Assembly: GCA_002794775.1 (NCBI GenBank)
Contig: NBAY01000119.1
Span: forward strand, 17,162 to 81,161
DNA: 64,000 bases
DNA from: Porodaedalea pini
Taxonomy: Eukaryota > Basidiomycota > Agaricomycetes > Hymenochaetales > Hymenochaetaceae
Reading direction: 5' to 3'
The notes below the pieces were generated by a model. The model worked only from the letters and a program-made list of their open reading frames with translations, did not search any database and was not told where the DNA came from. A program made the translations under genes and the position numbers. The stretch's first letter is position 1. Each line of letters opens with the position of its first letter. This document shows positions 44,880-58,259 of this stretch, one piece after another.

Positions 44880-45527
44880 TTTCGTAGCTGGTACGGTACA
44901 CTCTGTTACAGACAAACGGCATGCGTCGTTCTCTCTTCCCATCTGCTCCTTTCCTCTGACGCTTCATTCCTTACAAATGTCATTTCTGAAGCGATAGTGT
45001 CCTAGAACGTTTTCTCCGAGGGACGACATACGTGGTATATTCTGTTTACCCTTTCTCAAGAAAATATCTCCCAATAGGTCTCCTGCGGCATCCATCTGAG
45101 CCTTAAGATCTCCCTTTTGATGTCCCAGACTTTTGATCAGCATGTATGTGTATGGAGCTTGCAACACTGTGGATCACCGTTTATAATATTGCATACATAC
45201 ATATGAACGTCGAACGGTTACAATGACGGAGAACGGAGATGGGGAAAGCAAAAAAAGAGGGAAATGCTCGGAACGCAAGCGTCAATGTTGCGTGCACCGT
45301 AGTCGAAATTAGACGAAAAGTCAGTCAGAAACAATACCAATATGGGGTGGTCGTAAATGGTGTAAAATATATGTACAATAAGGAATAAATAAGGGACGTA
45401 CATGACACGGGCAAACTGAAATCGGGTAGTAAAGACCGATGAAAAGGCGCTGGTGTCGCAGTCACTGGGGGAGGGAGAGCGAGAGCAGACCGGACTGTAT
45501 TTCCTGATCCCAAAGATATACACGCGT
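44880..45527. other. intergenic, nothing recognised
   Basis: About 650 bp downstream of the septin-like gene. Short ORFs only. Confidence 0.5.
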
Positions 45528-47199
45528 TTACGCAAGAGCAGAGAGCACGCATCCGATCCCAACACCTGTGCAGAAAAGCGCGAGACCCCAGCGCCAGATA
45601 CTCCACTTATCGCCGCCCACATCCGCATTGTCCTTGTCTCTTCCCAATCGAGAAGACGAGCGCGAGGGCCGCAAGGTAGAGCGTGTCCTATCCACGGTCA
45701 CGCCTCTCGACGCCCTGCGAAAAGATCTGCAGCCCAACGAAGAACGCGGGGCAAGCAGAGATATGGAGAGCAGCACGAGCGAATGGAAATGAAGCGGGTC
45801 GAGAGAGGGCGCGAAGCAGGGCGCTCCAGTGAATAGCACACTGTCCGCCAACGAAGTGGACGTAGAGTTTGCTTGCGACTTGTCGAGTGCCCGAGTCTGC
45901 CGCAGCCGCCGCGCAACATCCTCGGATAACATTACCTCCCACGCCGCTTTGCTCCACCTCTCCATTCTGCTCTTATCTCCAGAGTACTGCGTGACAGTGC
46001 AACGGCGACGTCCCGCAGTGACAGGAAAGTTGTGGTTTTCATATGTCTGGAGTGGAGGTGCAACATCTTCGACGGCGCGCTCGACCTCGCGCCATCGCAT
46101 GAAGCGGTCGGCCGCCTCGGCACGGAGAGCAGAAACCGTCTGCGGTGTACGGAAGAGGCCAGTGCGGAGGGCAAGCTGCGAGTGTGGCTGGAAGCTCGCG
46201 AGCCTGGGCGGCGGGCCTGCATGATGCGAGAAAGATGTGAGGGGCGAAGAAAGCGACGTAGTGCAGTAGGGGATTATCGGTATCGAAGAGGACAGCGCGG
46301 AAATAATTTCATGGTCCTGCTCGGTCAACGCTACAATACATTTAAGTATGAGAAAACTGTATCATAGAGAAAATACCTACGAGTAGCGGTAATGTAAATG
46401 AGCGCGGTGTAAAGCGGTGAGTGTGAGGATGCAATAAGAGAATGCAGGAGGGGCGACGACGGCGAGCTATCAATCTGACTGCGAACATCACGGAATGTAT
46501 CAAGAATGCTTTTGAGGATGCGCTCCACCACGCGTTCCGACTAGACGGCCAGTTAACAGCTTGTTCGCGATTCAGAGGACATACGTGACTCACTTTCTCC
46601 GCAGAATCAAATCCATCAAGCTCAGTGAAGCTGACGTTTGCTGAGCCCTCAAAACGCTCGAGCCCGTGCGGATCGTGTTCCTCAATCCAATCCGTCGACG
46701 CACGGAAGATACGCCCGCCCTCAATGTCTTCCCATTCCGCTGCGTCTACGACATCGTCCCCGTCGGCGAGGAACTCGGCAAGCGCAGTCTTGCCCGCACC
46801 TGAAGGGCCGACTAGCAAAAGTGACAGATCTCCGAGCGTCTGTCCATATGGTGTCGGCTGCTGAAGTGCGGGAGGCAACGTAAGCGAGGGTATTATGAGG
46901 CCGGCATCATGTTCATGTTCATGTTCATGATGGCGCTGCTGCGAATGAGGGGAGCCTGCGCTAGAGGAGAAGAAGACGCTTGAAGAGCCCGAAGGGAAGG
47001 AGGAGATCGAATCAAGGTCGATGTCGGCGTAGGGGTCGAGCGATGGACTGTCTGGTGGGGATGGCAGCGCTGCAGAGCGGGGACTCGAGTGAGGCGAGGG
47101 GTGGTCGTGGCACTCGCACTGATGGTAAGTACGACTCGCGCTATGTTGCAGGCGCGGTCGGGACATTACATGTACACTTGAGCTCGCTGTGTTTTCCAT
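45528..47199 (-). CDS. septin-like P-loop GTPase with C-terminal membrane anchor
   Basis: Exons on the minus strand: 47199-46594, 46540-46381 and 46330-45528; 522 aa. The first 125 residues are Ser/Pro/His-rich and probably disordered (HEHEHEHD at about 91-98). Walker A GPSGAGKT is at 131-138, preceded by the hydrophobic strand LSLLLV. Exon 2 has the helix RVVERILKSILDTFRDV and the strand LYTALIYITATP, followed by LTEQD and a strand IPIIPY, as after the G3 region of septins. The last about 20 residues, WRWGLALFCTGVGIGCVL, are one hydrophobic segment, so the protein is probably tail-anchored. Canonical G4 (AKAD) was not found. The exon 2 donor was chosen for frame (GTAGGT at 46380); the neighbouring GT would break the frame. 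Confidence 0.7.
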
Positions 47200-48117
47200 C
47201 GTCGACGTTGTTGTGCACGATGGAGAGGGCGATGAGATGGTTGGAGATATAATAGGAGACGGACGATGTCTGAAAGCAGCTGCCTTGCGTACACAGCGTG
47301 CGAGATAGCGTCATATAGATTAGATTAGATAAAGCACGTGGCCTGGTCTTGTCTGAGGACTTGCACGTGTAACCCCTTGTAAGTTCCCCATTCTCAACTT
47401 GATGTTGGACGGACTTGTACTCATGTCATCCTATAGCTTCAAAAATGCGAATCATGCGGTCATCTACATTCTATTGTTCTGACTGGTTACTGGAGATCTT
47501 AACTTCGAGACCCATACAGACACCAATCAATGCTGTCTCAGCATAAAGTTTTACAACGGCTTCGTGCTGCAGTGTCTATAGAAACCCCCCATGTCGAAGA
47601 GGTATCTTCAGGCTCTGATTTCACTTGAATCACTGCATTCCTGTCAATGATTTTTATTCCTTCCAGACTTCCTGAGCTGCTTCTCGCTCGGGTCAACGAC
47701 TCTTCAGCCGAGATCGGCTTTTCGGACGCGAAAAGACGCGTTGCAAAGTCGCTGTCTTCCTCTGACTTATACAACAATGCGACAAGAAAATGCTCAGTAT
47801 CTCTTGGCTGCTGGGCTGAGGTCGGACTTGAATCTCATGATCATGAGCTTCTCCAACTATGAGAGCCATATTTAAAGAGCTTGTTGCCTTGGTAAACCTC
47901 GCTTCAGCAATTCGAGCACTCTAGCATTTTGTTCTGACGCAGAGACAATAGCTTGCATTCTCGTCCGCCCGATTCCTCCACTTTACCCAGGCCCACTTCA
48001 TCGGGTCCTTTTCTTCCAGAACTTACAGAGTCTCTTTCATCAACCGACGCTCATTGCCCATCAGCACGCGATTACTGGCGTCAAGGCGGCATTCCCTGAT
48101 ATGTAAAGACTTTATCG
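47200..48117. other. intergenic, nothing recognised
   Basis: Includes the upstream region of the septin-like gene, with a CACGTG E-box near 47335 and a GATTAGATTAGATA repeat just before it. A small plus-strand ORF at 47647-47862 has no recognisable features. Confidence 0.4.
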
Positions 48118-49770
48118 TTGACCGAGCTTGAAGCAATGAATATCAGCGATGTGACGAAAGCATTGGTACTTCCCAATTGTCGCATCAGCTCCGATGATAT
48201 CGCCTGCCTCATGCTCACGTCATGTTGTTCTTCGTCAGTCGTACCTTCTGTCGAGTATCCGTGGCAAAAGAAAACAACACAATACCACTTCAAGGTCGCG
48301 CTTTCTCGATTGGATCTTCTTGATCACGTAGCGAGCGTGCCTGAAGCTCATTTCAAGCTCTGGAAGTGAATGCGAGGTAATGTAACCTGAATTTTCTTCG
48401 CTTCGTGTGTAATTTGTATATGGCAGTCAACATCATGCTAAATCCACGACTATCGTCCATCGTCCCCGCAATCTGGATGAATGATGCAGTAAATTACGCA
48501 TCACATATACCTTCAGTCCGAACTTCCTCCTTATTCAGTTATGTCGTAATGTTACCGCTGCACTATATCCCAACGAGCTACTCGATTTGTGCTGCATGCA
48601 AACTTTCATCTTTGGCGGAGGGGCAGTTCCAGTCAAGACTGCAGTCGATTTTTCAGACTTCATCGAGCGACACGGAGCTCCGCGAAGCTCATTGCGGGCT
48701 GGATTCGGTCTGAGTGAGACAGGAGCAGGTAGCTTCCAACATCTCAGTCATTGTTATTGCGTTGAAACTAGTCCCTAACCAACCTAATGTCTTATGCAGG
48801 TTGCATATACGGCACCAGGTCTATTGTGCGTGATGTCCAGATGAGCTCCGAGAAATGTCTGTTCTTGGGCAAATGCTGCGACGGCACGTCTATGCGCATC
48901 ATCTCTCCCTCAACCAAAGAAGTGTGCCCCACTTTCGAAATAAGTTAGCTCCAACTGAAGGGTCCAACCGTCTTCCGCAAATATTAACGACCTCAGAGGC
49001 GATCGATAAGGCCTTCAGCTGCGATAGTTGGTTCATCACTGGTGACAACGCTCAACTAGACTAGGATGGGAATCTGCACCTCGTAGGACGTAACAAAGAT
49101 TATACTGATGTTAATGATAACAAGCGTCCGAGCGTGGATGTCGAGCACTTCATCGAGGGCAGCGCGATAGAGTGAATCATGAAGTCGCTCGTCCACATCT
49201 GTGCGATACGTCTACCCGATACAGACACAGAGTCATATGTTTCTCTACCAGCATATCTTTCGCGTGGAGGATGATCTGTATACAGAATATATCCTTGTTA
49301 TCTCGGAAACCAATCGCGCGATTAGGAATGCATGCATCGCCTTCTGTCAACTAGCGCCTCACATCATTCTTCCCCTGCCTCGTCACTTCTTCATAAAGAC
49401 TGTTCTCGGAAAGGCTTCGCCACTGCGCTCATTACATCGTAAATGCAGGGGTTACACGTCAGCTTGGAGTCGAGATTATAGTCAACCGCTCCGTTGCCAG
49501 CATCGTCTGGGAGTTTCCCCCGAAAATGTTATTGAAGAAATCGTCTTCGAGGTAATTGCATCGGCTTTGTATCGGGACGGTTTATCCCAACAGCGCTCGC
49601 AGGGCGTCTTTGACGTTAACGTTTTGTTTATGCATCTTATGCGCTTGAAGCATATTACTTAAGGGCATCCAATATCTGTAGACATTGAACCGCTGAAAAG
49701 CCCAGAGGTCAGCCGGCTCCGCGATTACCTGTTCACCACAATGGTGACTTACTAGACTTCGATGATTCCT
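48118..49770 (+). pseudogene. NRPS-like adenylating enzyme pseudogene (A-T domains)
   Basis: Fragments in the order of a basidiomycete NRPS-like enzyme: SSDDIACLMLTS (degraded A3 core), FGGGAVPVKTAVDF, AGFGLSETGAG (A5-like), SMRIISPSTKEVCPTFE, GPTVFRK, WFITGDNAQLD (A7), LHLVGRNKDY and RPSVDVEHFIEGSAIE (A8), PLPRHFFIKT (A10), and the carrier domain GVSPENVIEEIVFEVIAS with FDVNVLFMHLMRLKH. Stops (TAG, TAG, TGA), frameshifts and loss of the carrier serine (GASS replaced by NVLF) show it is dead. One intron at about 48727-48800 is still readable. No thioesterase domain is left within the window. Confidence 0.78.
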
Positions 49771-50177
49771 TCAGCTATGACCCTTTGGTATGTCTAGATC
49801 CTAACCGCTCTATCATTCATTCATGTTGCTTACGCACCGACAAAGGTCATAGAGTCCACCGGAAATATTCACTTTGTACCATATGACGAGGATCGTCAGA
49901 GGAAAACTCTTCAATACTCATTTTATAATATGCTTGTCCATAGACTTTGAATGACCGTAGTCCCTTAAAAATGTTACTCGGTACGAGTGTTGCGTTTTGA
50001 CCGCATCGGCAATAAACCAATTTAATCGATTGCATGGAACTTTTTTCATTGTCGAGACAATATTATGACGTTAATGGTGACAAGACGCAATAACTGTACA
50101 GCAAACTCCAAGAAAAAGAGTAAGAACACCTCGATCCACAGGAAATATCTGACCTCACAGGTCGCTGCGATTAAGTT
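49771..50177. other. intergenic, nothing recognised
   Basis: About 400 bp between the NRPS-like relic and the F-box gene 3' end. Confidence 0.5.
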
Positions 50178-52058
50178 TCAAGTAGCCAACTCCCCAGAGC
50201 CGGATACAATTCGACCTTCCGACCGCGCAAAACGCCTAAGTCGACTCCTGTTCCTCGTGTCCTTCATCCTGTTAACGGCATCCACCACCTCTTCCCAGTG
50301 TTTATGGTTTAATTGTACCCCCCTAACTCGCGCAGGCTCGAATTGGCATTTGTCGAAATGCCCAGTATGAAGACTCGCAGAGATCTCCGGAGTGTCGTTG
50401 TTGCGAAAGAGATCGCAGAGCATTTTCGTTGTCGGCTGTACCAAGTTCTTTGGAATAACTGAAAGCCCAAAGTTGAGCTCCTCCAGACACGTAAAGGTGG
50501 ATGAGGACGACAACGATTTATCTGTCAGAGGCTTTACCCGTACGAACAACGATAATATTCTGATCTTGGGGCAATAACGAGCGACGATGCGAAGCGCCTC
50601 GAGCGACAGACCAGGCTCGTCCAAATCCATCCGTCTTGGCGTCCATGAGAGCTGCAGGACCTCAAGCGGCGTCCTGCGACGTAGTAGTGCATCCTCTAAC
50701 TCGTGATCATCAATCGGCACCACAAAATCGAGCAAAATTGTGAGCTCTTTCAAGCACTGAAGTTCCAAAATAGGGCCAAGAGCTAAACAGCGAAGCCGTC
50801 GTGCACGGCTGTCGGGATCTCTGTACTCCTCAGACCATTCAAAAGTTTGGTTCAACTTCCCACCAACCATGTTACTGGACGTGCATGCTACTATCTCGAG
50901 AGAGGAAAGCAATGGGCAACATTGCGATATTGCAACGAACAGATCGTGACAGGCCGGTGGAGTAGCGTAATCGCGGCAACCAATGGTCAATGAAGTCAAA
51001 TTCCCAAGAATAGGTCGTAAGTTGCGAACAACGATGTCTGCTGACTGTGCTTTGATGGGTAAAAACAAAGTTTCAGCTCCGGGAATGCATTTTGCGGTAG
51101 TGGCGAAGACATTCGTATGCATTTGGGTGTATAGTACGTACGCCGACCAGAATTTCGGAGTGATTGAATGCGAGGAAACCTGGACAGCATCTCGAAGAGA
51201 TCTGGGGTGAGCATCGTACTGTTCACCTTGACGGTTGTCAAATATGAACCGTGAAGGCGCACAAGGTAATCCCGAATAACCTCATCAAGCTCCAAATGGT
51301 GAGGATGGTTTCCGGCATGCCACTTAGAATCTGCTCCCGGCGTAGCTTTAATTCCGAAACTCTGGAGATGAGGTGACAAAATAATGGCATCATTGAAAAA
51401 CACTTTAAGAGGGGTCCAGGAGGTGGCAGGTCTATGGGGTTGGACATCGACAACTAACTCCAAACACTTCAGTTGTCCGAACAACAAAGTAGCAAGCGAA
51501 AGGACAGAGAGGTCTTTCGATGTATCGACATGAAGAGATATGATATTGGGCAGAAGGTGAGGATACTTCTGACCGTTAGCGATAATTTGTAGCATGGTTT
51601 TTCCGAAGTAGACCGCATTGTCGCGGGTGAAGTATGGCTTGTGGTCGTAACAAGGATAGCTGGAAATTCGGAGGCTGGTAACGAAGCTGGCGTAAGCATG
51701 AAACCTCTTCCAACATTGTTCGGACGGAAGGGTCGAAAACGAGAGCGTCTTGTTTCCGATAACATGTTTCGCACCAACCTGAAACACAAAACGAATCAGA
51801 AAAAAGGTTTGTTTTACTTTTCTAAAAGTTTGCTCGTACCCAGCTATGGGAAAGATTCTGTCCTCCTACCTTAAAATCTCCCAGGAGCTGCAGCAAGGGG
51901 AGCACGCTATCCAACTCGCCCCATAGACAGTAGACAGCAATCTGCAACCAGGATTTGCAGACACGCGCACACCGTGACTGCGTCTTTTTGTCGAGGCCCC
52001 TGAACACATAATTGAGGAGTTCTGGGAGATACAGGACGACGGAGCTAGCTTCCGACAT
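50178..52058 (-). CDS. F-box protein with leucine-rich-repeat-like region
   Basis: Exons on the minus strand: 52058-51870, 51778-51142 and 51076-50178; 574 aa. Residues about 10-48 form an F-box, LPELLNYVFRGL followed by RCARVCKSW, expected to bind Skp1 in an SCF ubiquitin ligase. The rest is rich in irregular leucine repeats such as LLPNIISLHVD, LLFGQLKCLELVVD and LTSLTIGCRDY, which are common in the large F-box families of Agaricomycetes and probably bind substrate. Introns are 91 and 65 bp, GT-AG, all junctions in frame. An upstream in-frame ATG at 52112 would add 18 residues. The target is unknown. The gene is intact. Confidence 0.85.
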
Positions 52059-53365
52059 TTGAAGGGCCGCTGGAATATGGACAAGAGTCAACACGTCCCT
52101 TATCAGTGACACTCGGAATATGTAAGTACGTAACGTGACTCAGTGTCACAGAGCGAAGACACTACGAGCCTTTTCCGAGTCTGTACGTAACAACTAACAT
52201 GACCGCCACACTCAGTTTTTGTCGTTCTCAGGCTGCTGGCGACATTAGGCCCGATACACAGTCGGATATCCCTCGATTCTGGAGTTGAGATATTGCCTAC
52301 TTTCTCAACAACAATTATGTGATTCAAAGCCTCAGGTCTTAGTCGATCGAGTTTTTCTCTAGAGGCGCAAATTCGACATCTTCACGATTCTAACCGGACC
52401 TCAGAACGGACCAAAAATATGCGTCACAACATGGTTCCGGGCAAAAACTCTATTAAAGAGAGCGTTCAGGCATATTAATTAGCTAGGGCCTTGACGAACG
52501 GCTCGGAGTACGCTCGCAATGAGCAGTGCATAATCATCGATCGAGCTAGACTGCTACTGTGCTAGTACTGGTTTGTGCGGAAAAAGTAATGGAAACAAGC
52601 CATCAGGTAGAGCTGGATGTTATTTTCACATACAATTGTGTACTCACGACAGTATAGACAGTCCACTCTTTTCGATCACTTTGGCACCAGCGAGAAGCTC
52701 GGCGATACGAGGACGTACATCATGACCACGTAGGCTACGCGCAGGGATCAAAGTCAGTGTCTGCACGTTAATTTCTTGCATTTCAGTAGCAGTAACTACA
52801 CTCGGCTAATCATAAGGTGTGCACACTTAGACATGATGCACTTGGGGCGAAGAATGGGGCGAAGAAGCTTGCGGTATGCGCGAGACTCAGTGGATCTAAT
52901 GAGCCTGTTCTTTGAAGCATGCGGAAACTTGCAACAGCCGGCATTTTCAGCTTTTCTACATTATTGAGGCTATCGGTCGAAGACTTCGTTTTGATACACG
53001 TTCGCTGCATTCTCAAGTCCAGAAGAGCAATATGGGAAATGAGAACCCAATCCTTGAGGCCAAGGCATGTTAAATCGAAGGTCCAGACTCATCTATGAAG
53101 GGAACAGGAGTCTGAAGGTGCTCTCCGTCTATGCCGTGTGTAATAGCTCCGACTTGCGTGAGTCACATTGATTAAAAGAGCTGGACGACTCTACCATGCT
53201 ATTTTAGGACATACCAGATAACCGAACTCATGGCCGACGCGGGACGCGGCATATAACACCACTTGCATTCGACTCTCATTTGCTCACCATCCCACTTCGA
53301 GAACTAGCTCAGCTCAAAGCGACATTTCACTCGATATAAAGCTCTCCTTCGATATTCTGGGTGTC
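52059..53365. other. intergenic between divergent genes
   Basis: 1.3 kb holding the upstream regions of the F-box and large-GTPase genes. No RNA gene or repeat recognised. Confidence 0.5.
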
Positions 53366-56300
53366 ATGAACGACTCCATTCTGCGCCAACTAACTCAGGC
53401 ATCCTCCGCCTTGGTAGAGGCTGTTACTATCGTCAGCTCTCTCATCGAGGATGCCGAGTACTCACGCGTTCCAGCCACACATCAGCATAGTCGGGATATC
53501 TCATGCTTTCGTTCCGAGATGCAAAGTATGGCTTTGCGGTTATACGGACTTATCCGCGTCGCATCGAGTATCGACCTTCCACCAGACTCGAATGGTCACG
53601 TGTTGTTCACTGAGGCAGTCACGCAGCTGAGCAACGCGATTAGCTCTGCCAAAAATTTGACCGTTGAGTTGCAGACTGTATCTACTGCACAGAAGACTGT
53701 GGTGGATACTGCTGGGAACTTCATTGGCGCACTACTTGAGACTACCCGGAATCTGACCTCTTCTTCTACCCGTATCTGCAACACACTCGACGTTCTTCAC
53801 GATATTTACAAGAAGCATCTCGTTTCATATATCACACAGGCCGGCTACTCGTATCCTCAGGATCCTGCCTATGTTTCAGCTTTAGGCGCGGTGTTGGAAC
53901 TCGTATTTTGCGAAAATCCCTTCGACATGTTTACAGATCCTACGAGCTTCGAAACGTTTTTGTCGACACTCGATCATATGAATTCGCGCATTGGTCCTGT
54001 ACCGGCTTCCATCGAAGCAACCCAGCTGTTGGGTGCTTTTCGTGTCACTGATCTCATGCGCTGTCGGGGTCAGAATGCTAGTTCAGGGTGCATTGATCGA
54101 GTGGCCGAGTCTTACGTCTGCGTTCTGGAAGGCCTTCGGAAGTACCTGGATGCCGATATTGATTTTCTGTCATCGGAGCTTAGCCAAAAGCTAGAACAAA
54201 GTCGTTTATGGGACGGGAAAGACCACAGCAAGGTGACGGACAGCGACTATCTCGATTCAGAATACTTGTCCGTAGTGCGCAAAACTGCAGACAAAGTTAA
54301 CTCCGAGATCGAACGTGAAACGGAGAGGGTATTTCGTGTCGGGATATGTGGCATGACAAAGGCTGGGTAAGACTATGAGCTCCTTGCCCGCATAAGTGTG
54401 CCTAATTACGCCTGTTCCAGAAAATCGCTCTTCTTGAATGCTATCATAGGTCGGAAACTACTTCCGACAGACGGTAATTTTGTCTTCTTCTGTCTGTTTG
54501 TTAGCGCCTAATTTCTTCTCACTGTCGCCTTCTGCAGAGCTGCCTTCAACTGCGTTGCCGTGTCGCATTCGCCATGATCTGCACCAAGAGCCGCATCTTG
54601 TGGTCTGTAGACCAAACGAGCATTTCGTTTTACAAGAATGCATTAAAGAACTTCGCAACAAAATCACAGGTATGAGCTACTCTCTGAATTGTATGAATGC
54701 ACAGTATAACTTCGTCTCTGAAGATGATTTTGTATCCAAACCAAAGTCTAAAGTCAAATGGGAGCAACTACCGTTGTCAACTCGATTGAATTGGAAGGTG
54801 TTCAGGAAACCATCATTTGTGTTGCTTAGAGAAGCTCATGGTGAAGAGGCGGTCATAAAACTGGTTCGTCGAGCCGATTTCTTTTATCTGTCAGAACAGT
54901 GTTGAACCAAGTTTTCGTTAGCTTGGTCAAGTCAACGATGTTGCCCGGTTATGCTATATGTTTGATGTGGAACTTCTACAAGACATGAACGTCTGGCCTC
55001 TGTTAACGGTCGAGTTCCTGTCATTTATACACGAAACGTTTACCGGCACATTTGAGGTGAGGATATCTGCGTAGGTTTCCGCGTTGTATGAACTAACTTG
55101 GCTGTATGCAGTTCTTTGACTTACCGGTAATTAACCAGGACCTTGACACATAGAAGATTATAACTGATACTTATATAGGGAATAGACGAAGCTACGGTCA
55201 ACGTGAGAAAAATTCTTTGCCTAGAAATGCCCTTCTTTAACTGGCCCTCGCGTGCCATAGAACTTCATATACGTTGATCTTATTGAGTGTGTTCGAAAAC
55301 ACGTCTACGCCATCGTCCCTGTCGTATCTCTCAAGCAGATATCATCGAATTACTGGAGGAATGTCGTTCCAAATATTGTAGGGACCACAACCGAAACTCC
55401 ACTCATCATCTGCACACACCTTGATCAGGTGAGCGTTTTATACCCTATTTATTTTCGGCAGGCCTTTTTTATCAATTCCTACCATTAGTTCGCCGATCCC
55501 GGGAGTGAAAATGTCGAAATACTGGCAACTGCGGCTTGGAGGGTGTTCAATCCGAAATCAGATCGCGCCGACTTCACCTCCAAATGCGTAAACTGTTCGT
55601 CTCTTTTGGGATTTGGAGCTCAGAAGCTTCTTCGAGAGTCACTCAACAATACGAAGAAGCCAGCTTTCGACACCATATACGACGAAGCTAAATGGACTCC
55701 GGAACATGAGGCACGTCAAGTTACTATTCCTTGACTGTGTAAACATTGACATCAGTATGAAGTGTGTCCGTGAAATCTGCGGCAAAGGAAGAAGTGCGAG
55801 AAGAAATTACGACAGACTGACGTTCAACGACTGGAAGGAAGAGCTCGAAGATGCCATTGACAGAAGTGGTATCAGACGTGCAGCGACCCAATTCACAACC
55901 ATTTTACTAAGGGAGGCCCAGTCGAAGGCACTCTCGGATGGCATAATTACTATCAATAGCCTACTTTTGAAGATCCTTTATGCGCGGAAGTGAGCTAATC
56001 CTCTCTACGTAGTACTTGATATTAAATAAGATTTGATTGCAGATCAGCTTTACAACGTCTAGGTCGTACACGAGAAGATTGCGAAATAGCTAAGAAGGCG
56101 TTCGAAGCAGCTAAGGGAGAAATAAATTGTGCGGAGGAAGTATGGGATGCCGAAGATAAGCGACTCCGAGCCAAGGCATCCCAAAGCATCGAAATCGCCT
56201 TCAGTGATCTTGAAGACACGATGATTGAATCAGTGCAGCGAGACTACAGGAAGGAGATCAATTCGTTCGTAACAGAGTACAAAGAAGAAGCGAGTACAGG

Positions 56301-57089
56301 GATTTCATTTCGCTCTTGAATACTACTTACTCCATTTCTAAAGGGAGTTTCTCAAATCTCTCCCGGGAGAGTGCGCTTTGACAAAGAGTCAACAAGCAAA
56401 ATGTTCCTTTCGATGTTTCAACCGAAGGTTAAATTTGCCATGGAGCTAATGAAGAACCAATTTATCGAGCGTACGAGAAGAGACATCGTGGATAAGCAGG
56501 TCACGGATCAGATCGACTTTCTTGCCAAGTGTCTTAACGACCGCTTCGACGGAACACAAAAGAATACCATCATTGGGAAAGTCATTGCGGAAACCACGGA
56601 AGTCCCAAGTCGCATTGACGCTGTTCCAGTCTCAGATCTCCTCCAGAAATGCCGTCAGCTCGTACGACAGGGTTTTGATGGTGACTGCTGGAACAAGGTA
56701 AGTAGGGTAAGATTTTTTTTTTTCCTTCCTTGCAATACTGAACACTCGAGCAGGCTTCTTACAGCTACTACAGCGTCATTGACGAGAATAAAGTGATCGA
56801 TACGCTTAAACAAGACTCGATAAAGCCGCTTGTCCGCGACTTACGGCGACTAGCAATACCTGAATTCAACCGTCTAATGGACAGTGGCCGGAATGCCGTG
56901 GAAAGCACTATAAAGGAGATGTTGGAAAAAGAAGATAAGGACTTCTCGAAAGAGCTTTCCAAGAAGGATACGCCGCCATTGCCCAGAGACGTCGCAGCTT
57001 CGGTCGCTGCTTTCTTGAACTTCAACTCGGCTGCTTCAGCTATGGACGAGCTAGGGGTGCAATATGAGAAGTTTTCTACGAAGACGTGA
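53366..57089 (+). CDS. large dynamin-superfamily-like GTPase, SLIP-GC-related
   Basis: Exons 53366-54366, 54421-54473, 54538-54863, 54922-55056, 55112-55126, 55179-55196, 55261-55428, 55489-55719, 55762-55988, 56043-56293, 56348-56697 and 56754-57089 give 1,036 aa. An N-terminal helical region (1-325) is followed by a GTPase domain: G1 GMTKAGKS (about 329-336), a switch-like LPSTALP, G3 FFDLPG (506-511) and G4 THLDQ (568-572). A long helical and charged part to the C-terminus follows, as in nuclear GTPase SLIP-GC and dynamin-like proteins. G3 is formed across two small exons of 15 and 18 nt. Two acceptors (55761 and 56347) were chosen by frame; the 42-bp intron 55720-55761 is unusually short. 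Cellular role in fungi is not known. Confidence 0.83.
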
Positions 57090-58259
57090 AGGTCGGTCTT
57101 TCCTTCGGAAGCTCCGATACATATCTGTTGAACTGCTTAAGAATAGATGTTTTGAAGGATAATGTCGGCATGCAGACACGTGCAGGGTCTCGCTGTGTTT
57201 CAATCACTGTTTCCTACTGTTTCCTAATGTATCGTCAATCTACAACTGACCTTTGCGCCTCTCTGTTTTCCTTTCCCTTCTGAATGATGCAATGGTCGGA
57301 ATTTGGGCTGGAATCCGGGTTCTCAAGTCCGCTTGCAGGTGAACTCGATATAAAGGGTAGACGAAACATCGCACCCAAATTCGCTGAAAGCGAAGTATTT
57401 GAGATCTCGAAACCGTACTACTCATGGCGCGCCATACACGACGGGAAAATTATGAGATCTGAAGCAACAGGAACAGAGACGAGTACGACAGTTGGTATAC
57501 AAATCGGGACAGCAATGTGACGGGAAACGGGAAAGCAACGGAGTTCTCCCCGCACAGAAATTAACATTGCAAAGTTTCGCCACATCGACAAGCGAAAAGG
57601 GGATCTTCATACGGATCAGAAGACTAACAAAATACGAGCACAAAGAGCTAGCGACCGAGGCGGCGTCGGGGACGCAGCGGGAACAAGGAAGGGCGTAAGG
57701 TAAAAGAGAAAGATGGGATCACGAAGCGCGAAGCAAAGGGACTAAGATTGGAGCACCCGGAGACGTTCTTGTCGGGGAAAACTTGAACTAAAATATTCTC
57801 TTCGATCGAAAATACTAGAACAAAGCTGGTAAGCGCCGAAGATGTCGGTTAGGCTTGACGCAAAAAGGGAGAGTGCAAAGACAGTACAGGAACGAGGCAG
57901 CAAATGGAAGGGACGGGCGAATAATAAGACAGATGTTTATGCGAATAATTATCAGAACAAAGAAAAGCGACAGCGAGAAAAAAATAGGACCTCAGCTGAG
58001 AGAAGGGAAAAGAAAGGTCCGCTTTTACAGTAGCGATGTCGAAAATGAGTCTTAAATATAAAAGTACAAATGCGTTGGGTGAATGAGAGAGTGACCGAGT
58101 GACCCCAAAAGCCCAAAACATTAGAGAGAGAGAGAGAGAGAGAAAACAGGCGAAAACGCAGAAGCAGGCAAGAGGGAAGGCGATCCATGCGCCAAATATG
58201 TGTTCGACCGTTCAACCGCTGTGTCGTGTTTCAATTCATAGAGGTTTCAGACCTTCAGC
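57090..58259. other. intergenic between convergent genes
   Basis: 1.2 kb, purine-rich on the plus strand, including a (GA)n run. No gene recognised. Confidence 0.55.
58123..58143 (+). repeat. (GA)n microsatellite
   Basis: About ten GA/AG units. Confidence 0.95.
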
